From positions 868,001-932,000 of the forward strand of contig JAEVHH010000003.1 in NCBI GenBank assembly GCA_017607445.1: 64,000 nt of DNA, written 5' to 3'. The position numbers and the translations under genes were made by a program. Of this stretch, positions 33,556-46,069 are shown piece by piece. The notes below the pieces were generated by a model. The model did no database searches and had not been told where the DNA came from. It was given only the letters and a program-made list of their open reading frames with translations. The stretch comes from Histoplasma ohiense. Lineage: Eukaryota; Ascomycota; Eurotiomycetes; Onygenales; Ajellomycetaceae. Within the stretch, counting starts at the first letter, position 1; each line of letters begins with the position of its first letter.

Positions 33556-35162
33556 TGACGGCATCATTGACAACTTTGAAGATGACATGAAGCAACGAAC
33601 TGAAAACAAAACAGAGGACGTGAATGCCGGCATTCGCGATGTTAACCTGACCTTTTTGAAACACAGCACTCGATTAGATAAATGTTTGTACCCTATTCTT
33701 GGGGTTATTTCGAGTGTAGTTGGGAATGAATGGTGCCCTTGAATAAGAATGACAGGGGTCCTTTTCCTATCAAGATTGCTTCTCTGCCATATCTCAACCC
33801 ATCTCACCAAAATCCACGATTGCATGGATTTGAAGATATATATTTGTATTACGGAAACGCTACTTCTTCCGCCTTGGGTAGGGAATCGACTCAAAGCGCC
33901 CTGCTGGATCGACAACTAAAAGGTGCTCATCATGAACCAAATGTAGCAGAAAGGGATTGCGAAAATACAGAATCTTCTTTGTAATGTAAGGTCGCGGCCC
34001 ATTCATATATTGGGTAATAGGAGATCTCCACCGTAATCCATAATCCTTCCGTCTATAAACCGTCTTCCAGTTAGTTCCAGGGCGATGCGCCCTACACACG
34101 GAACACTGCGCTGTTTATAGCCAAAATGGGTCGAGTCCTAGAGAGAGCTATATACTAAGAAGTCGGCACGTTGCAATGACATTTCCCGCTGTGAGTATTA
34201 AGTTCCCAAGCCGTCCCTAGCAGTGATCAATATATGGATAATCACGCAAAGAGCATTGTCTCGTTCGGCCCAGAGATACAATGCATATGACACTTAAAGA
34301 GAGAGGCAAACCAAACATCCTCTCATAAGCTCGACATATATATATATATTAATTTATTTTTGCTCCAGCTTTGGTTTCAAAAAGAGAAAAGAAGGAAATA
34401 CCTTTCCTGAAGGAAACAAATTTTGTTTCCACAGGGTCAGGGTCAGCGTCACCAGAATTAATTGACTTTATCCTGTCTGCGCTGACAAATTCTTAGCGAG
34501 ATTTTTGACGTTAGATATCATATAATCGAATTCGTTCTTCGCGATGTTTTCAAGAAGAACACGAAAACGCAATCAGGGGTTCATCAGAATGCGGCTTTAG
34601 GGTCGAAAGAACTCTGGCTAGACCCAGGGATCGAAGCGCGGCTTGGATTTTGTTGCAGCCAGCAGCAGATTATCGGGGTTGAGTCCTAGGACTGGCGCGG
34701 AATATCGTGAATTTCTAAATACTGGAGCTCAAGCTTGACAGCCCCGAATTGATTCGGAAATAATCTCCCATGGGAATCCACCGACCTTGGGATTACAATT
34801 GAGTTGGTAATCATTTGCTGGGTTGGGTTCGCCCAGGGGCTTACCCGCAAACTGCCAGCATGAGATGCTATTCTTGGTGCAGAAAAACCCTTATGGCGCC
34901 GATCAGAAACTGGCCGTTCAGGGTTCGTTTTGACCACGGTTGCTGTTCCCCGAAAAGCTGACACTGGGTCAGGACTACATAGTACGTTTGAATTTTACGA
35001 GCGTGTGAGGAGTCTGAGAAACATCTTGATCCTAGCCTAGCACCTGAAAAGGGTAGGCTCCCAATGCCCTCTTGAAGCTTTCCTGTGGTTTTTTTTTTTT
35101 TTTTTTTTTAGTGGGAGATGAAAATATTGCTTTCTTTTTTCTTTGTCCTCTTTTTTTTCTTC

Positions 35163-35213
<51 letters not shown>

Positions 35214-35881
35214 AGAGCCATCACAGTCACCATTGAATTTTAAGCACGCGAAGAATGTGAGTAACCGGGAACACAAAACATAGTTTGGGCAACCTGTGGT
35301 TAAAGGGGTTTAGTCAGTGCAGGGGCCGCCGCCAGTCGCGGAGGCTGACCTCGTTTCCGACCTTGGGATATCTGCTTTCGACACGAGGGCTTGTTGAAAT
35401 AGTTCCTACATTAGTCCGCCAAGCTGCCAATAACTACCGCAGCCAACCACGGATAGTCTGTTCCTGGCTCCTGAGGCTGAAGCAAAAAGAGGAAAAACTG
35501 ATCCAGCTTAATATCTTCACCAATGGCGAAGCTATCTCCGCAAAGTGGGAGACCCGGAGGCGGCCCTACTGAACGGCCAGCATGCTGATCAGTGACGATC
35601 AGGATGTCTCCGACAGCCTGGCATCAAAGGTCCCGCAGTCGAGGCCGCAAATTCCCTGCCTCTGTTTTCTCACATCCGTGTGAATAAGTGTAAGGCTGAC
35701 AAGGCCGAATATATTAAAGGATACTCCTCCATCCTTTCATGTTCGGATCTGAGCAAGATGCATCTGCTCTGTATTTGACAACTTGGACGAACAATCCCCC
35801 GCCCAAGTGCATGTCGGTCATTGGAAGCGACGCCACTGATTCTCGCATCTTCGGGGGCCAACACATGTGCGCTGGAAAAGG
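33556..35881. other. Long intergenic region with TG repeat; no supported gene
   Basis: 2.3 kb before the DUF6536 gene. It contains an AT-rich section (34330-34360), a poly-T run (about 35090-35112) and a (TG)n repeat. Short frames at 34686-34964 (minus) and 35285-35572 (plus) have more protein-like composition than their surroundings, but I cannot tie them to a family, so they may be relics or chance. Confidence 0.5.
35168..35208. repeat. (TG)20 microsatellite
   Basis: Uninterrupted TG dinucleotides preceded by a T-rich stretch, intergenic. Confidence 0.97.
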
Positions 35882-38807
35882 ATGAAATATACATACCTTG
35901 GGGACAGCCGACAGCAACTTTTGGCGGCAAGATCACATCCTGCCAATGACGCATCGTCGGCTTCGTCAAAGCGAAATTCACAAGAATGGCCGTTGCCCGG
36001 CCTACCATTCCGAAAGAAAGACAAAGATGATCCGAGACGAGGGTCAGAGGAGACAGAGTTGATGCACAGAGAAAGGTAGGTCTGCCACAACGGGTAATAC
36101 CCACTGCACGATTGCATATTATGGCATACAGAGGGACTGATTGAAAGAATAACTTAATGAAGAACCGATGCTTCATCAGGATCCACGGCCTCTCAATCCA
36201 ACTCCTTATATTCCGACGTGAAAACGGCCTATGATGGCAGGCAAATTTCCAATGAGCCTGAAGCAAGAACTGTCAACGCCCATCATAGAAGAGCGTGGAT
36301 CAGAGGAGCTTTGCTATCTACTTACCTTGCCTGCATTGTTCTGCTTGTCAATATCATCATCACCCTTCTTGCTACCATAAGGGCGTACGGGAAATATGAG
36401 AGCGTGGAATTCATATCCGTACCAGTATATCAAGGAAAATGTTCGGTTTCGAGAAACTGGGCTACGGGGCTACACTTCTTAATCAACTGTTTAAGTGCGG
36501 TGACACTTGCCACCAGTAGCTATTGCATGCAATGCCTAAGTTCGCCATCCCGAGCGGATACTGATCGCGCACATAATCAAGGGACGTGGCTCGAAATCGG
36601 AACGGCCAGTGTCAGCAACTTCCGTTTTGTAGGGTACAAACGGCTGGGCCTCTGGCTAGTATTGCTGCTTACTTCACTACCAATTCACATTATGTTAGTG
36701 CCTTCAATATCCAATGCCATTGATTGCATATTCTCACTGGATCATCCAGATATAACTCCGTCATATTCGCCTCCACTGCCGTGCATCAATACAAAGTCTT
36801 AGTAGCCCCCAACGTAGGCGATTACAGCCTTGTGGCTAGCGAATGTGTTAGGTCTGCCCTAAACCTCACGAAATCCGATTTTCTCCAATCCATGACTCAT
36901 GACTCTTTTGAACGCCTTTCACCGGAGGAATGCATCGACACATTCGCTGTTGACTACCTACCAGGTAGTGGCACTCTTGTGATCCTGACGGACGACTTGG
37001 GCAATGATAATGTCACTGTCTGGGATTCTGGCACTGGTAGCGGTCCAAGAAGGGCGATGAAAAAAGGGAAAAAAGACTACGACTGGATGTGTCGCGGCCA
37101 GCAGGGGTTGGATGAGTGTAACGGCGATCAGATCGAGCCTGCAAACTGGAAGGTGACAGCTTCGCCTTTGGAAGTTAAGCGGCTGAATATAACAGCGCCT
37201 ACTCAGAAGGGGACAGTAACCTTCAATAAGGATACGTATGCGGAGGTGTCACCATGCTACAGTAAACCGATGACCGCACTTGATACACTCTGCCGAGATA
37301 TGGAAATGCTTTATCGTTATATTTCAGAGAATCAAGATATTGGCGCTGTTAGCCGTTTCCTTCGCGATCCCCAGAATTGGGCCAACAGCTCGTGGGCTGA
37401 TGCAGTTACCGCTGAAAGTATTTCTGAATGCGCATATTCAAATGAAAATGAGCCGGCCAAAACGGAAACTTTTAAAGCCGCAGGTTGCCTCAGCGAGAAA
37501 ATACCTGAAAATTGCGAACTCAGGTTCAGTTTTCCAGTCGCCATCGCCGTGCTTGGGCTCAATATTGTCAATGTCGTCTGCATGTTCATAACAGCCCATG
37601 ATGCCAGGGACGATGTGCTGCTGACTATAGGAGACGCAATATCGTCATTTCTAAGTCGGCCTGATCCAAATAGCCGAGGTCGATGTCTTTCGTCCAAATC
37701 GAACGTGTATACCAGAGCATTTACAACCTCTTCAGAGACCCGTTATTCTCAGGTTAATATCCCAAAACGTCTGCCTAGGCCCAGAAGATGGTTTCATTCG
37801 GTAAATTCGTTCCATTGGTACATAGTAGTTGCACTGTAAGTCCTACCCTTCTTGGAAATGTCGGGCTATTATTTTGTTAACCAGTCGAATTGATTAGGTA
37901 CTTTGCCAGCCTCGCCGCTGCTATCTATTTGCATCGAATCGAATTCGGCTCCGGATATGGTGAAGGGAAACTCCCTGGGTTTTCGGCCGACTCCGCCAAA
38001 GCCGGCTCAGCCATCTCGATCTTTTCGCTCAAGTCCAGCCGCTCGAAAGATATCATGTCATTAATGATTCTTGCAAACACTCCTCAGCTTGTGATCTCGA
38101 TTTCGTATTTCCTTTACAACAATATTCTAACGTCCATGCTCCTCGCTGCCGAGTACAACGGCTATGCTCTACATCGTAACTATCTCCGGGTCACCAAGCC
38201 ACAAGGGAAGCAAAGGTCAGAATTCTATATTAGTCTTCCATACAAATACGGCCTACCATTGAGTGCTGTATTTGTTGTCCTGCATTGGTTGGCATCACAA
38301 TCTTTGTTTTTTGCGCAGGAAATTCCATATTATTTCGACGGGCGGTTGGCCGACAAATACATAGTGAGTTCGTTGGGCTTCTCCCCAATTCCTATGATAA
38401 TCGCCGTGACGCTTGGAAGTCTTATGCTCGTAGCAGTATCTGCGTTGAGCATGAGACGTTTCGGCTCCAGGATGCCTCTCGCCGGTAATTGCAGTGCTGG
38501 AATTAGCGCAGCCTGCCATCCACCAGAGAATGATAGGGATGCCGCATATGAGCCTGTTAAGTGGGGCGAGGTAGTAACAGCCACGCTACAAGAGTTTAGA
38601 AACTTGAGCGCAAACGGCGGCGAAGATGACGCTCGTTCCACACTGAGCCGGGCTAGTACGGCGACGCAGAGCCGTGGCTCTAAGTCAACATCAGTTCGCG
38701 TATCGCATGCGATGACGGCATTATCGTTGGAATCTGCCGGTGTTGCGCATTGCAGTTTTACTTCTCATGATGTCGTGACGCCTTCGCCGCGCCGACTGTA
38801 TTCTTAA
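35882..38807 (+). CDS. DUF6536-type fungal multi-pass membrane protein
   Basis: Fungal membrane protein of the DUF6536 type; biochemical role unknown. Four exons, 35882-36075, 36163-36693, 36750-37835 and 37898-38807, give 906 residues. The longest frame in exon 2 has no ATG and is preceded by a stop at 36158. A GTAGGT donor at 36076 and an AAG acceptor at 36162 join it in frame to an upstream exon with an ATG at 35882, adding a hydrophilic N-terminus. The domain starts with HHRRAWIRGALLSTYLACIV and NIIITLLATI, followed by KCSVSRNWATGLHFLINCLS, a typical DUF6536 block. The second splice restores LTSLPIHIYNSVIFAST. A large extracellular or lumenal loop with several Cys and N-x-S/T sites follows. 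Further membrane helices lie around FSFPVAIAVLGLNIVNVVCM, WYIVVAL/YFASLAAAIYL, and LMILANTPQLVISISYFLYN. The tail is S/T-rich. Confidence 0.88.
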
Positions 38808-39078
38808 AATGCATCCATTGTGCTTGATAATGATATTGATTCTCTTGGGGCGAATCTGTTTCCTTTTAATTGTTGGAAAAATGTACAGTAGGGGTTATGA
38901 TCGTTGGGGCCTGGGTTGGCTCCAGTTAGCACAAGTTAATGAAATGAATTGAACATAAGGACTTCTGGCAATGTGTTACAAAATCATGTTACAATCCAAC
39001 TGGAGAATAGACCAAAAGAATTTGAAAATTTAAAAAAGTGGTATGGAGATGTTTCCTGATGGTGGAGAACCACACTCA

Positions 39079-40942
39079 CTATTCGTTCCCATTCACTCGC
39101 TCTAAGATATTATAGAAATATCTTCCAGTCTGTTCCTCAACACTAGATGATTGATTAACACATTCTTCAGCTCCTCTTGGGCCTTTCACGCGACTCCCCA
39201 ATCCACCTCCTTCACGGCCAAGAACTGCCGTTGAAGACAAAGACAATGGAATGGGCACAGCCTTAACCCTTTCTTCTGCATACCCTTTCTCCCTACCCCA
39301 AAAACACGCACTACGCATCAGGGAGACCATCTCCGCTCCTTGGCGTGCCAGGATCGTTTCTCCATCCGCTTCCAGCGTGCGTTTACGGGAGGGTCGTGGA
39401 CGGCGAGGAGGAAGCATAGTTGGTGATGCAAAGCAAGAGGCTTTTTCTTCCGTAAGGGGATCACTTCCAAATTCACCACTCACTCCGACTTTCTTGAATA
39501 CATCGCCAGCTCTGGAGCTCAAAGTATTACGAGTTCCATTCCCAGATTGAGAAGAAATTTCACCTTCCGCTTTTCCTTTTGGTCTCAGTTCCCGCGCCAA
39601 CTCTGGGACCGGCTCAAAAGGAAGATTGCTATGCACGAATATCTGCATATGTGGTAAGTTAGGTTTGCCATCCCAGGGTCCTAAAGATTCCACGCCGGGC
39701 CTATCACTATATTCGAGGCTGTACGGTGGCCATCGAGATAAGGCCTTTCTACGCCGGGTTGGCTTCTCAGAATCGGAAGAATCAGAATCCAGATCCAGTT
39801 GGGGAGGGGGTATCAGATCTAGATCCAAATCTTGGAAAGATCGGGTAAAGTCTGGGCCACTGATTAAGTCCTTCGGGGGGGTTTTGAGTACGGGAATAGA
39901 ATAGTCTCCACCGGTATGATAGGTGGGAATAGTCTCCGGCGTATTTTTTCCAGCAGAACGAAGAAACAGAGCAGGGGAAGCAAAGGAGTCAAAATAATTG
40001 ACAGGATTGCGGAATAGAGCACTTCGGGCTTCGAGAAGTGGGACGAGATCTGGTGGCGATGATGGGATCTTTTTCTTCCGTCCACGCTTCTTTGGGTTGT
40101 GATCTACTGTTGTTGTTGTCTTTTCTCCATGATTATTACCATTGCTATGTATCTCATCGGCTGCGAAAGTTTCCTCAGGTACAAGGTTAGATTTCAAGCA
40201 GTAATCATCCAAGCCGGTCCAATCGCATATCGGCTCGTGCGCAGCTACGGCAGTAACAGATCGTGACTCAGTGAGCGCGAGCATTACTGCCAACGAACCC
40301 CCAATGTGCTTTCCAAATACACATAGCCGCTTCGGTTTCAGATGCTCAAAAATCCAGTCAAACCCTGCCAGTGTATCGTGTACGGGGCCTGGGTAGTAAT
40401 AACGCTTTTGCTCCCCATTTTCTTCCACCTGTCCGAGCCGATAGTTCACTGTCACAACAGTCGATAATGTGCTAGAAGACAGGGCATGCTGCGGTGACGG
40501 AGACGGATCCGAATACGCGGAATTCTTGGTATCATTTCTGAAGCCTGTTATGGTGTCCAGTTTGTCGTTTGGAAACAGAGGCCCTGGAGGCAGGTAGAGG
40601 ATAACATTTGTTCGCCGGAAGGCGTGTCGCGTAATAGGTTGTAGAATGCTGTTATACTGGCCGATTAGCCAAGGAGGATTAGGAACGAATTACAGAAGCA
40701 GCAAGAAGGGCAGGAAAAAGAGGCAACAGAGAGCACGAAGTGTACTTTAGGGAGATATTTCCAGAGCTTCCAATTGGGATTTGGACATTGGTTTCATGGA
40801 AGTCGGTGAGCGAGACAAGTTGCGAAAGGCGGGTGGAGGAAGAGAATTTCCGGTAAGAGATACCACATGTGGTCAAGTATATCCCATGGCTAGAGCGTAG
40901 TGACACTAAGAGTGCTGAAACCGGCGCGAATTGAGAGCGCAT
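39079..40942 (-). CDS. Alpha/beta-hydrolase-fold protein lacking the usual nucleophile serine
   Basis: Two exons, 40746-40942 and 39079-40648, joined by a 97 bp intron (GTACAC..CAG, branch GCTAAT), give 588 residues. The ATG at 40942 starts a basic, S/R-rich leader of about 45 residues that could be a mitochondrial presequence. The splice places VQIPIGSSGNISLN next to ILQPITRHAFRR and the strand-loop TNVILYLPPGPLF, as in the hydrolase-3-type fold (oxyanion region). After VVTVNYRLG comes the nucleophile elbow LCVFGKHIGGSLAVMLAL, residues 178-183 GKHIGG, where a Ser is expected at position 180 but His is found. EPICDWTGLDDYC follows. The rest contains a basic linker (KKRGRKKK), a PPP/D-rich stretch and a conserved C-terminal piece. 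Fold assignment is good; whether it is catalytic is doubtful. The tail end faces the DUF6536 gene convergently, 271 bp apart. Confidence 0.82.
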
Positions 40943-41309
40943 GTCACCCAGAGATTAATCTCTATGATTGTTGTGTCTAGACAAGAGCTGGAACAACGGT
41001 TTTGAGTTATGACGGCATCACTGTAAGAGGGCTCTTGCCCTAACCCTAATTAAGGCGCGCTCTCAGGAGGCAACATCAATGAGATACATGTACATGTACT
41101 GTACATACATACATGGAAAAGAAGAATATTCGTCATGAACAGAAATTAAAGCAAAATAATTTATGATTGAACGACCAATACTGCCTCCGTACACTATCTA
41201 AATTTCGCTAGAGCGTAAGCTTCACTACACACTTTCCAGAAGCATGTAGGGGGAAAAAGAGAGATAGGTCAATAACTTGATATATATCACAGAGCTAGAG
41301 TTATTTCAA
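40943..41309. other. Intergenic, nothing recognised
   Basis: 367 bp between two minus-strand genes; probable promoter of the hydrolase-fold gene and 3' UTR of the calpain gene. It includes CCCTAACCCTAAT near 41037 (too short to mean telomere) and a TACATGTACATGTAC palindromic stretch near 41085. Confidence 0.5.
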
Positions 41310-44300
41310 TCATTCCACGGCAGGATCGTCGCAATCACGCCGCACTTCAATATGTTCTTGCCATGGTTTCGGCTTCACGATACTAATGGTTAAGTCGCGA
41401 TCCTTGGAACAAACGCGAAGTCCCACTACACATACAGCATTCCATGGCGGCTTAACGCTGTACTCGCCGTCATTGATGTCATCGTCGTCCTTCTCATGTT
41501 CCTCACTGTCACTTTCAGATTCTTCGGTCGGTGACATATCAATTTCAGAATCAAATTCAAAAACGGATCCTGAATCGGTGTCGCTATCTGTCTCCAACTT
41601 TTGGGATATTTCAGGAAGAGATATAGTATTTTCTTCTGGCATTCCGGGGTGTTCATGCCTCTGCTTTTCGTTTTCCGTCCCTTTCGCAAGCTTGGAGGTA
41701 GTGGACATCTCGATTTCCCTTTTCTCCTTGTCACTTGCGTTCTCTGAATCTGGGTGGGATTCGATATTTTCCTCATCTTCTCTCTCCGGGTCCTCACCCT
41801 TCTGTACTTCTTTCCCCTTTGCATCCTCCGTTGATAACTTCAGGTCCTCGCCCTTCATTTTATTGTCTTCCTCTGCTCTGACTTCCTCTCCTTGGTTTGG
41901 CACCTCTGAGGATTCCATATCTTTGTCATTGTTTTCCGTGGCTCTTCCCTCAAGTTTTCCGTTTGCATCTCCCGTTCGGGGTGTAAGGCCTTCATTTTTA
42001 TTATTCTCCAGATTTACAGCCCTTGGAGTTTCCGTCACCTCCTCATCTCCCTCCCGATTGCTCCCATCAGTACGTTCCGCATCACCTTCCACCACTTGTC
42101 CTACTTTTTTCCCACCCTCTTTCAGCTTCTTGTCGTTTTTAGCTTGTAGCTTGGCTTCCCTCTGCTCCGTTGCCCGCGCAGCTCTTTTTGCCTTCCTGTT
42201 TTCTCTGGCGGCAATTTTTTTGTCTCTTTTCCATCTTTTTTTCAACTGAGCTTCCGCACGATCCCTCTCCTTTTTCTTTAACGCCGCCTTCTTCTCTTTC
42301 TCTCTTCTCTTCCTTTCCGCTTCCTCTTCCTCAGACTCCAGTTCCACTCCCTTCGCATGAGCCAAATCGTACGAGTGTCCGATTTGAACAAGCTTCTCGC
42401 GTTGTTTGCTAGCTTTTTCTCTGATAACATCTTCTGGTGGAGGATCGCTAAATTGCGTAGCCTTTACTCGTACGAAAACAGTGTATGTTCCGGGCTCCAA
42501 AATGATATCGGTGCTAACAGAGCGGGTCATGTAAATGTTATTTTGATTGCGGATGACATATTCCTCTTCGCCTTCTTTCTCAAGACGGAATTGCAGATGG
42601 AATTTGTACTGGCCTTCCAGTCCCTTGAAATAACGTTCGTCAAGCTACTCGACAAATTAGCTTAGTATTTGAGCTTGCAGGGTAAACGTTGAACCGCGTA
42701 CCTGTGATAACACAATTACTACTGGACCCTCCTTAGTTACTTTGATTACGAATTTTGTTTTGTGATATTCAAGTGCCCAGGGCACATGGAGGCTGGTCCA
42801 CTTCTGCGCTACCGTCCAACCCTCTCCAAAAAGACGAGTCCGATCGATATGTTCATATTTAAGAAGAAAGTCTTCGTAAGAAATCCAGAATATCTACCAC
42901 ACATTAGTTGGTATGAATACGAGAGGCAATAGCCTGCTGTGAGAGCTCATTGGAAAGTAGGACATGGGACTTACTCCGTCATTACCAAATTTATGTTGCA
43001 AAATATTCATCCATTCGGGTGTCCATTGCTCAGAGCCATCGCTCCAGGGCCCTGACCATTCTTTATGACCCCAAGGATTTCTGTAGGCCAATTTAGTTCC
43101 GCAGTTGGTAAGTTTCCTGAGAGAGACAATATGACATACCTAAGACGCAACAGTCTTTGCCCATTGATTTCCTTCGCATCCATGACCGAATATGCGTGAC
43201 ATTCATGTATACCAGACCTCTCCTTAGAGCCATAGTATTGAGGGTACAGCCAACTACCATACAGACCAGTGGCACATCCGAAGACGAATTTTTTGTTGAC
43301 GTTCATGAGATCCTCGTTCCAAAATCTTTCTTTGTCAAGGATATCCCGAGCCATAATTTCAGAAGTGACGCCTCCGGTAAGGTCTTCAACCGCTTCCCTA
43401 GCCATGGAGTTCAATAATTGTAATGACGTTTTGCCTAACGTAAAAATAAAATGCATCGCACTCACCCAACAAACCCGCCTTCGATACTTGAATAATCACC
43501 ATGCGCTTTTGCGTAGGCCTTTTCTAGCAATGGCAACCATGTCTCGTTGTCGTCGCTGCATTGAGCAAAATATAATGCCCTTGAACCAGTTTGCCAGGTC
43601 TTTCGATAGTTCAGCTCCGTGTCAGCGCGACCAATATCATCCCAGACTTCCCTTTCCCATGCCGCATCTTCATAATCCGGGGCTCGGAGGTAGAGCTTAT
43701 CGTCAATGATTGTATGTCGCCACTCGCCGTCTAATAAATGGTGTTAGAACACGGATGTCTACGCAAAATAAAACGTATATATGTCCACACAGAAAACTGG
43801 TACGGGTACAACATACCTCTGTAAAAGACAAACCCGTATACGCCAACTTTCTCATTCCGAGCAACGCAGACTCTATCGATTAGGCCTGGCATATTCCCCA
43901 GAGTGCATAGCGCAGCCATAAGCCAACAGTCACCATCATTTCCCTGACGAACATCACTCGCAGTAGCATTATTTACGTAGAACTCTGGTTTCTCGAAAAT
44001 GTCCTATAAAAGAAGTAAATAAATGGTAGATACACTTTTGTAGAAGTTAATGATGACGAAGGGCATGGAAAAATAAAATTATAAAAAATCCTTACCGTAA
44101 CCCGCTTCACACCTTTCGGCTTCATCTCCGAATTCACACCCTGGAGTCCATCAAGGAAATTTCGCTGACCAGACTTGAGATCCCTTTCAATGTCGAAATG
44201 AGGGTCCGTATACTTCTGGTTAATGCGCAAACACTGTTTCACAATACGGTCCACCGCGTGTTCGCATTCGCGTTTGGCACGATCGTAAGAATCAAGGGCA

Positions 44301-44506
44301 GCTTCGCCGTGGGCAATATTCGAAACAGGCTGTGAAGCAGTCTTGCCCGGTCGGTACGGCAAAGCCTTCAATACCCTTCCCGGGTACTTTGAATTAAAGG
44401 ACTTCCAAAACGTATCGACCAATTTCTGTGGCACATCATCCTTCCACGTACTCGGAACAGCAGAAACTATAGAACCGGTTCTCGACGACTCACTTTCTCC
44501 ATCCAT
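41310..44506 (-). CDS. Calpain-like cysteine protease (family C2) with long K/E-rich tail
   Basis: Intracellular papain-fold protease of calpain family C2. Seven exons: 44096-44506, 43817-44003, 43466-43730, 43140-43397, 42975-43080, 42702-42893 and 41310-42644, with introns of 57-92 bp, giving 917 residues. The catalytic triad is complete: Cys163 (NDGDCWLMAAL), His355 (ECHAYSVMDA) and Asn375 (RLRNPWGHKEW). Other family blocks are NATASDVRQG, SRALYFAQCSDDNETWLPLLE, AYAKAHGDYSSIEGGFVG, and the C2L-like region RTRLFGEGWTVAQKW with VIVLSQLDERYFKGLEGQY. The last roughly 320 residues are very rich in K, E, D and S, with coiled-coil-like R/K/E stretches. The ATG at 44506 is chosen because the longer upstream frame begins only with GTG; another upstream start through an extra exon cannot be excluded. 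Each splice keeps the family sequence continuous, so the model is solid from exon 1 on. Confidence 0.92.
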
Positions 44507-46069
44507 GACAGCTCTGTGAGCAGCCTGTGCGACTATCTCTGGGAAACGTGCAAACTCAAGGGTCCCCTGGAAATGCTGACTGTTGGCCAGCGTATTTGAT
44601 TTTGCTCGCAAATAACGACATTGTGAGCGAGGCCACGGGCTTTTGTACCTTGTCAGGAAATATCTGGTGAGCTGTGAAGCAGACCACTGCAGGCCTCCAG
44701 CCCCAAGCCTTGCATTGCGAGGTCGCACCCCCCACCGGTGGCTTTGATATCCGTTACAGTCTCGAGCTAAAAGACGCTTGGCGACTGAGTTTCATTGGTC
44801 CTGGCGCAGTGGCTTATTATTTTGGTATGAGAACATGCCTTGCAGGACAGCTGGCTGGGAAAACAGAGCCGAGCTGGCAGAATGCTGCATCCGTAGCTTT
44901 GAGTGGTTCGTTGGACGCCAATATGATCAGGTTTGACTTGCACGCTCGACAGCCAGGGTTTGAAATAAAATTTTAGGGCTGAGCGAGCACTCAGAATCTC
45001 CTCCTGAGTCCGGAGGTTCCTTTGAGCTTGTCCAATATCATTATTGATCCTGCAAGGACTGTTTGTAGTCTAGCCTCAGCTAGTTAGTTGCTGCATAGTG
45101 GATACGAAGAACCATTCGTAAATCGGCTGCAAATCCTATCCGCTTATCCTCTGCCTAGGAAGGCTTAGATGTTTGCAAAACTGGCTAGTCTTCGGGATTA
45201 CGGCGTTCGACTCATTAATTAAGTTAGATGCTGGTACCTACCTAATTCTCGCAACAGTTCAAAAACAGTTATATGCAGGCGGAATGAGGTTCCCGTGCAT
45301 AGGATCCCATTAGACTCCTGTCGTTGCCCAGGTGATGGAGATGTTAAGCGAGTTTATGCGAGAGGTCCCTGGTACATGTACATGTACATTCGATCTCAGA
45401 ACTGCGGTGCAGTAGCAGTTGACAATGAGTTACATTCAGTGGGTAAAGAGCAATCGAACACCTTGCTCGTCCGATGCAGGAGACCGTAATATACCCGTTA
45501 TCCCCAATTGGCCGAGGTCTCTTTCCCTTCCTCTCATATCCCATTCATCAATGAAAGGACTCCCAATCGTGGGATCTTCATATGTATGTATCAGGCTTTA
45601 ATATTGGAGATTCGGGAACAAGGGTAAGTCGAAATATTTCTTATCACAGAAAAATAGTTCTTATAAGGTTGAAGGTATCATGCAGGGAGAAAGGGCCGGG
45701 AAGGAGGAAGGAAACGGGGATTTATTACAATTAAGGAAATTTATCTAAGCAAGAACGATTATTTTCTAGACAAAAAAATCTCAGTCTGACCCTTGTCGTA
45801 AAATGAAAACGGGGGGGGGGAAGAAAAGTAGATGAACACGCCTCGGAATTCCGAACAGAGCTACACAATGTAAAAAGGAAAAAGGAAAATGTCTCCATAG
45901 GTCGGGGAGCGGCCGAGTTAAACATAAAAGAAGCTTAAATGAAGAAACAAGAACACGCAAGGGGGGGATGAGGCTGTGATGTTTGTGAATGAGAGATGGG
46001 GGGGAAAATGGTGTGGGGAGAAAACAAGGGAAAGGACAAAAAGAAAAACGTTGCTAATGACATCATTAT
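44507..46069. other. Intergenic, nothing recognised
   Basis: 1.56 kb between the calpain start and the CDK 3' end (both minus). The stretch up to about 44730 is open in the calpain frame but begins with GTG. It has a GTACATGTACATGTAC palindrome near 45373-45389 and G-rich runs near 45810. No gene is supported. Confidence 0.5.

Noticed and set aside
41037..41050. CCCTAACCCTAAT telomere-like sequence
   Set aside because: Only about two repeat units, between two ordinary genes; chance or an interstitial trace, not a telomere.
41386..42249. 287-residue Ser/Phe-rich plus-strand frame
   Set aside because: It is the antisense shadow of the K/E-rich calpain tail.
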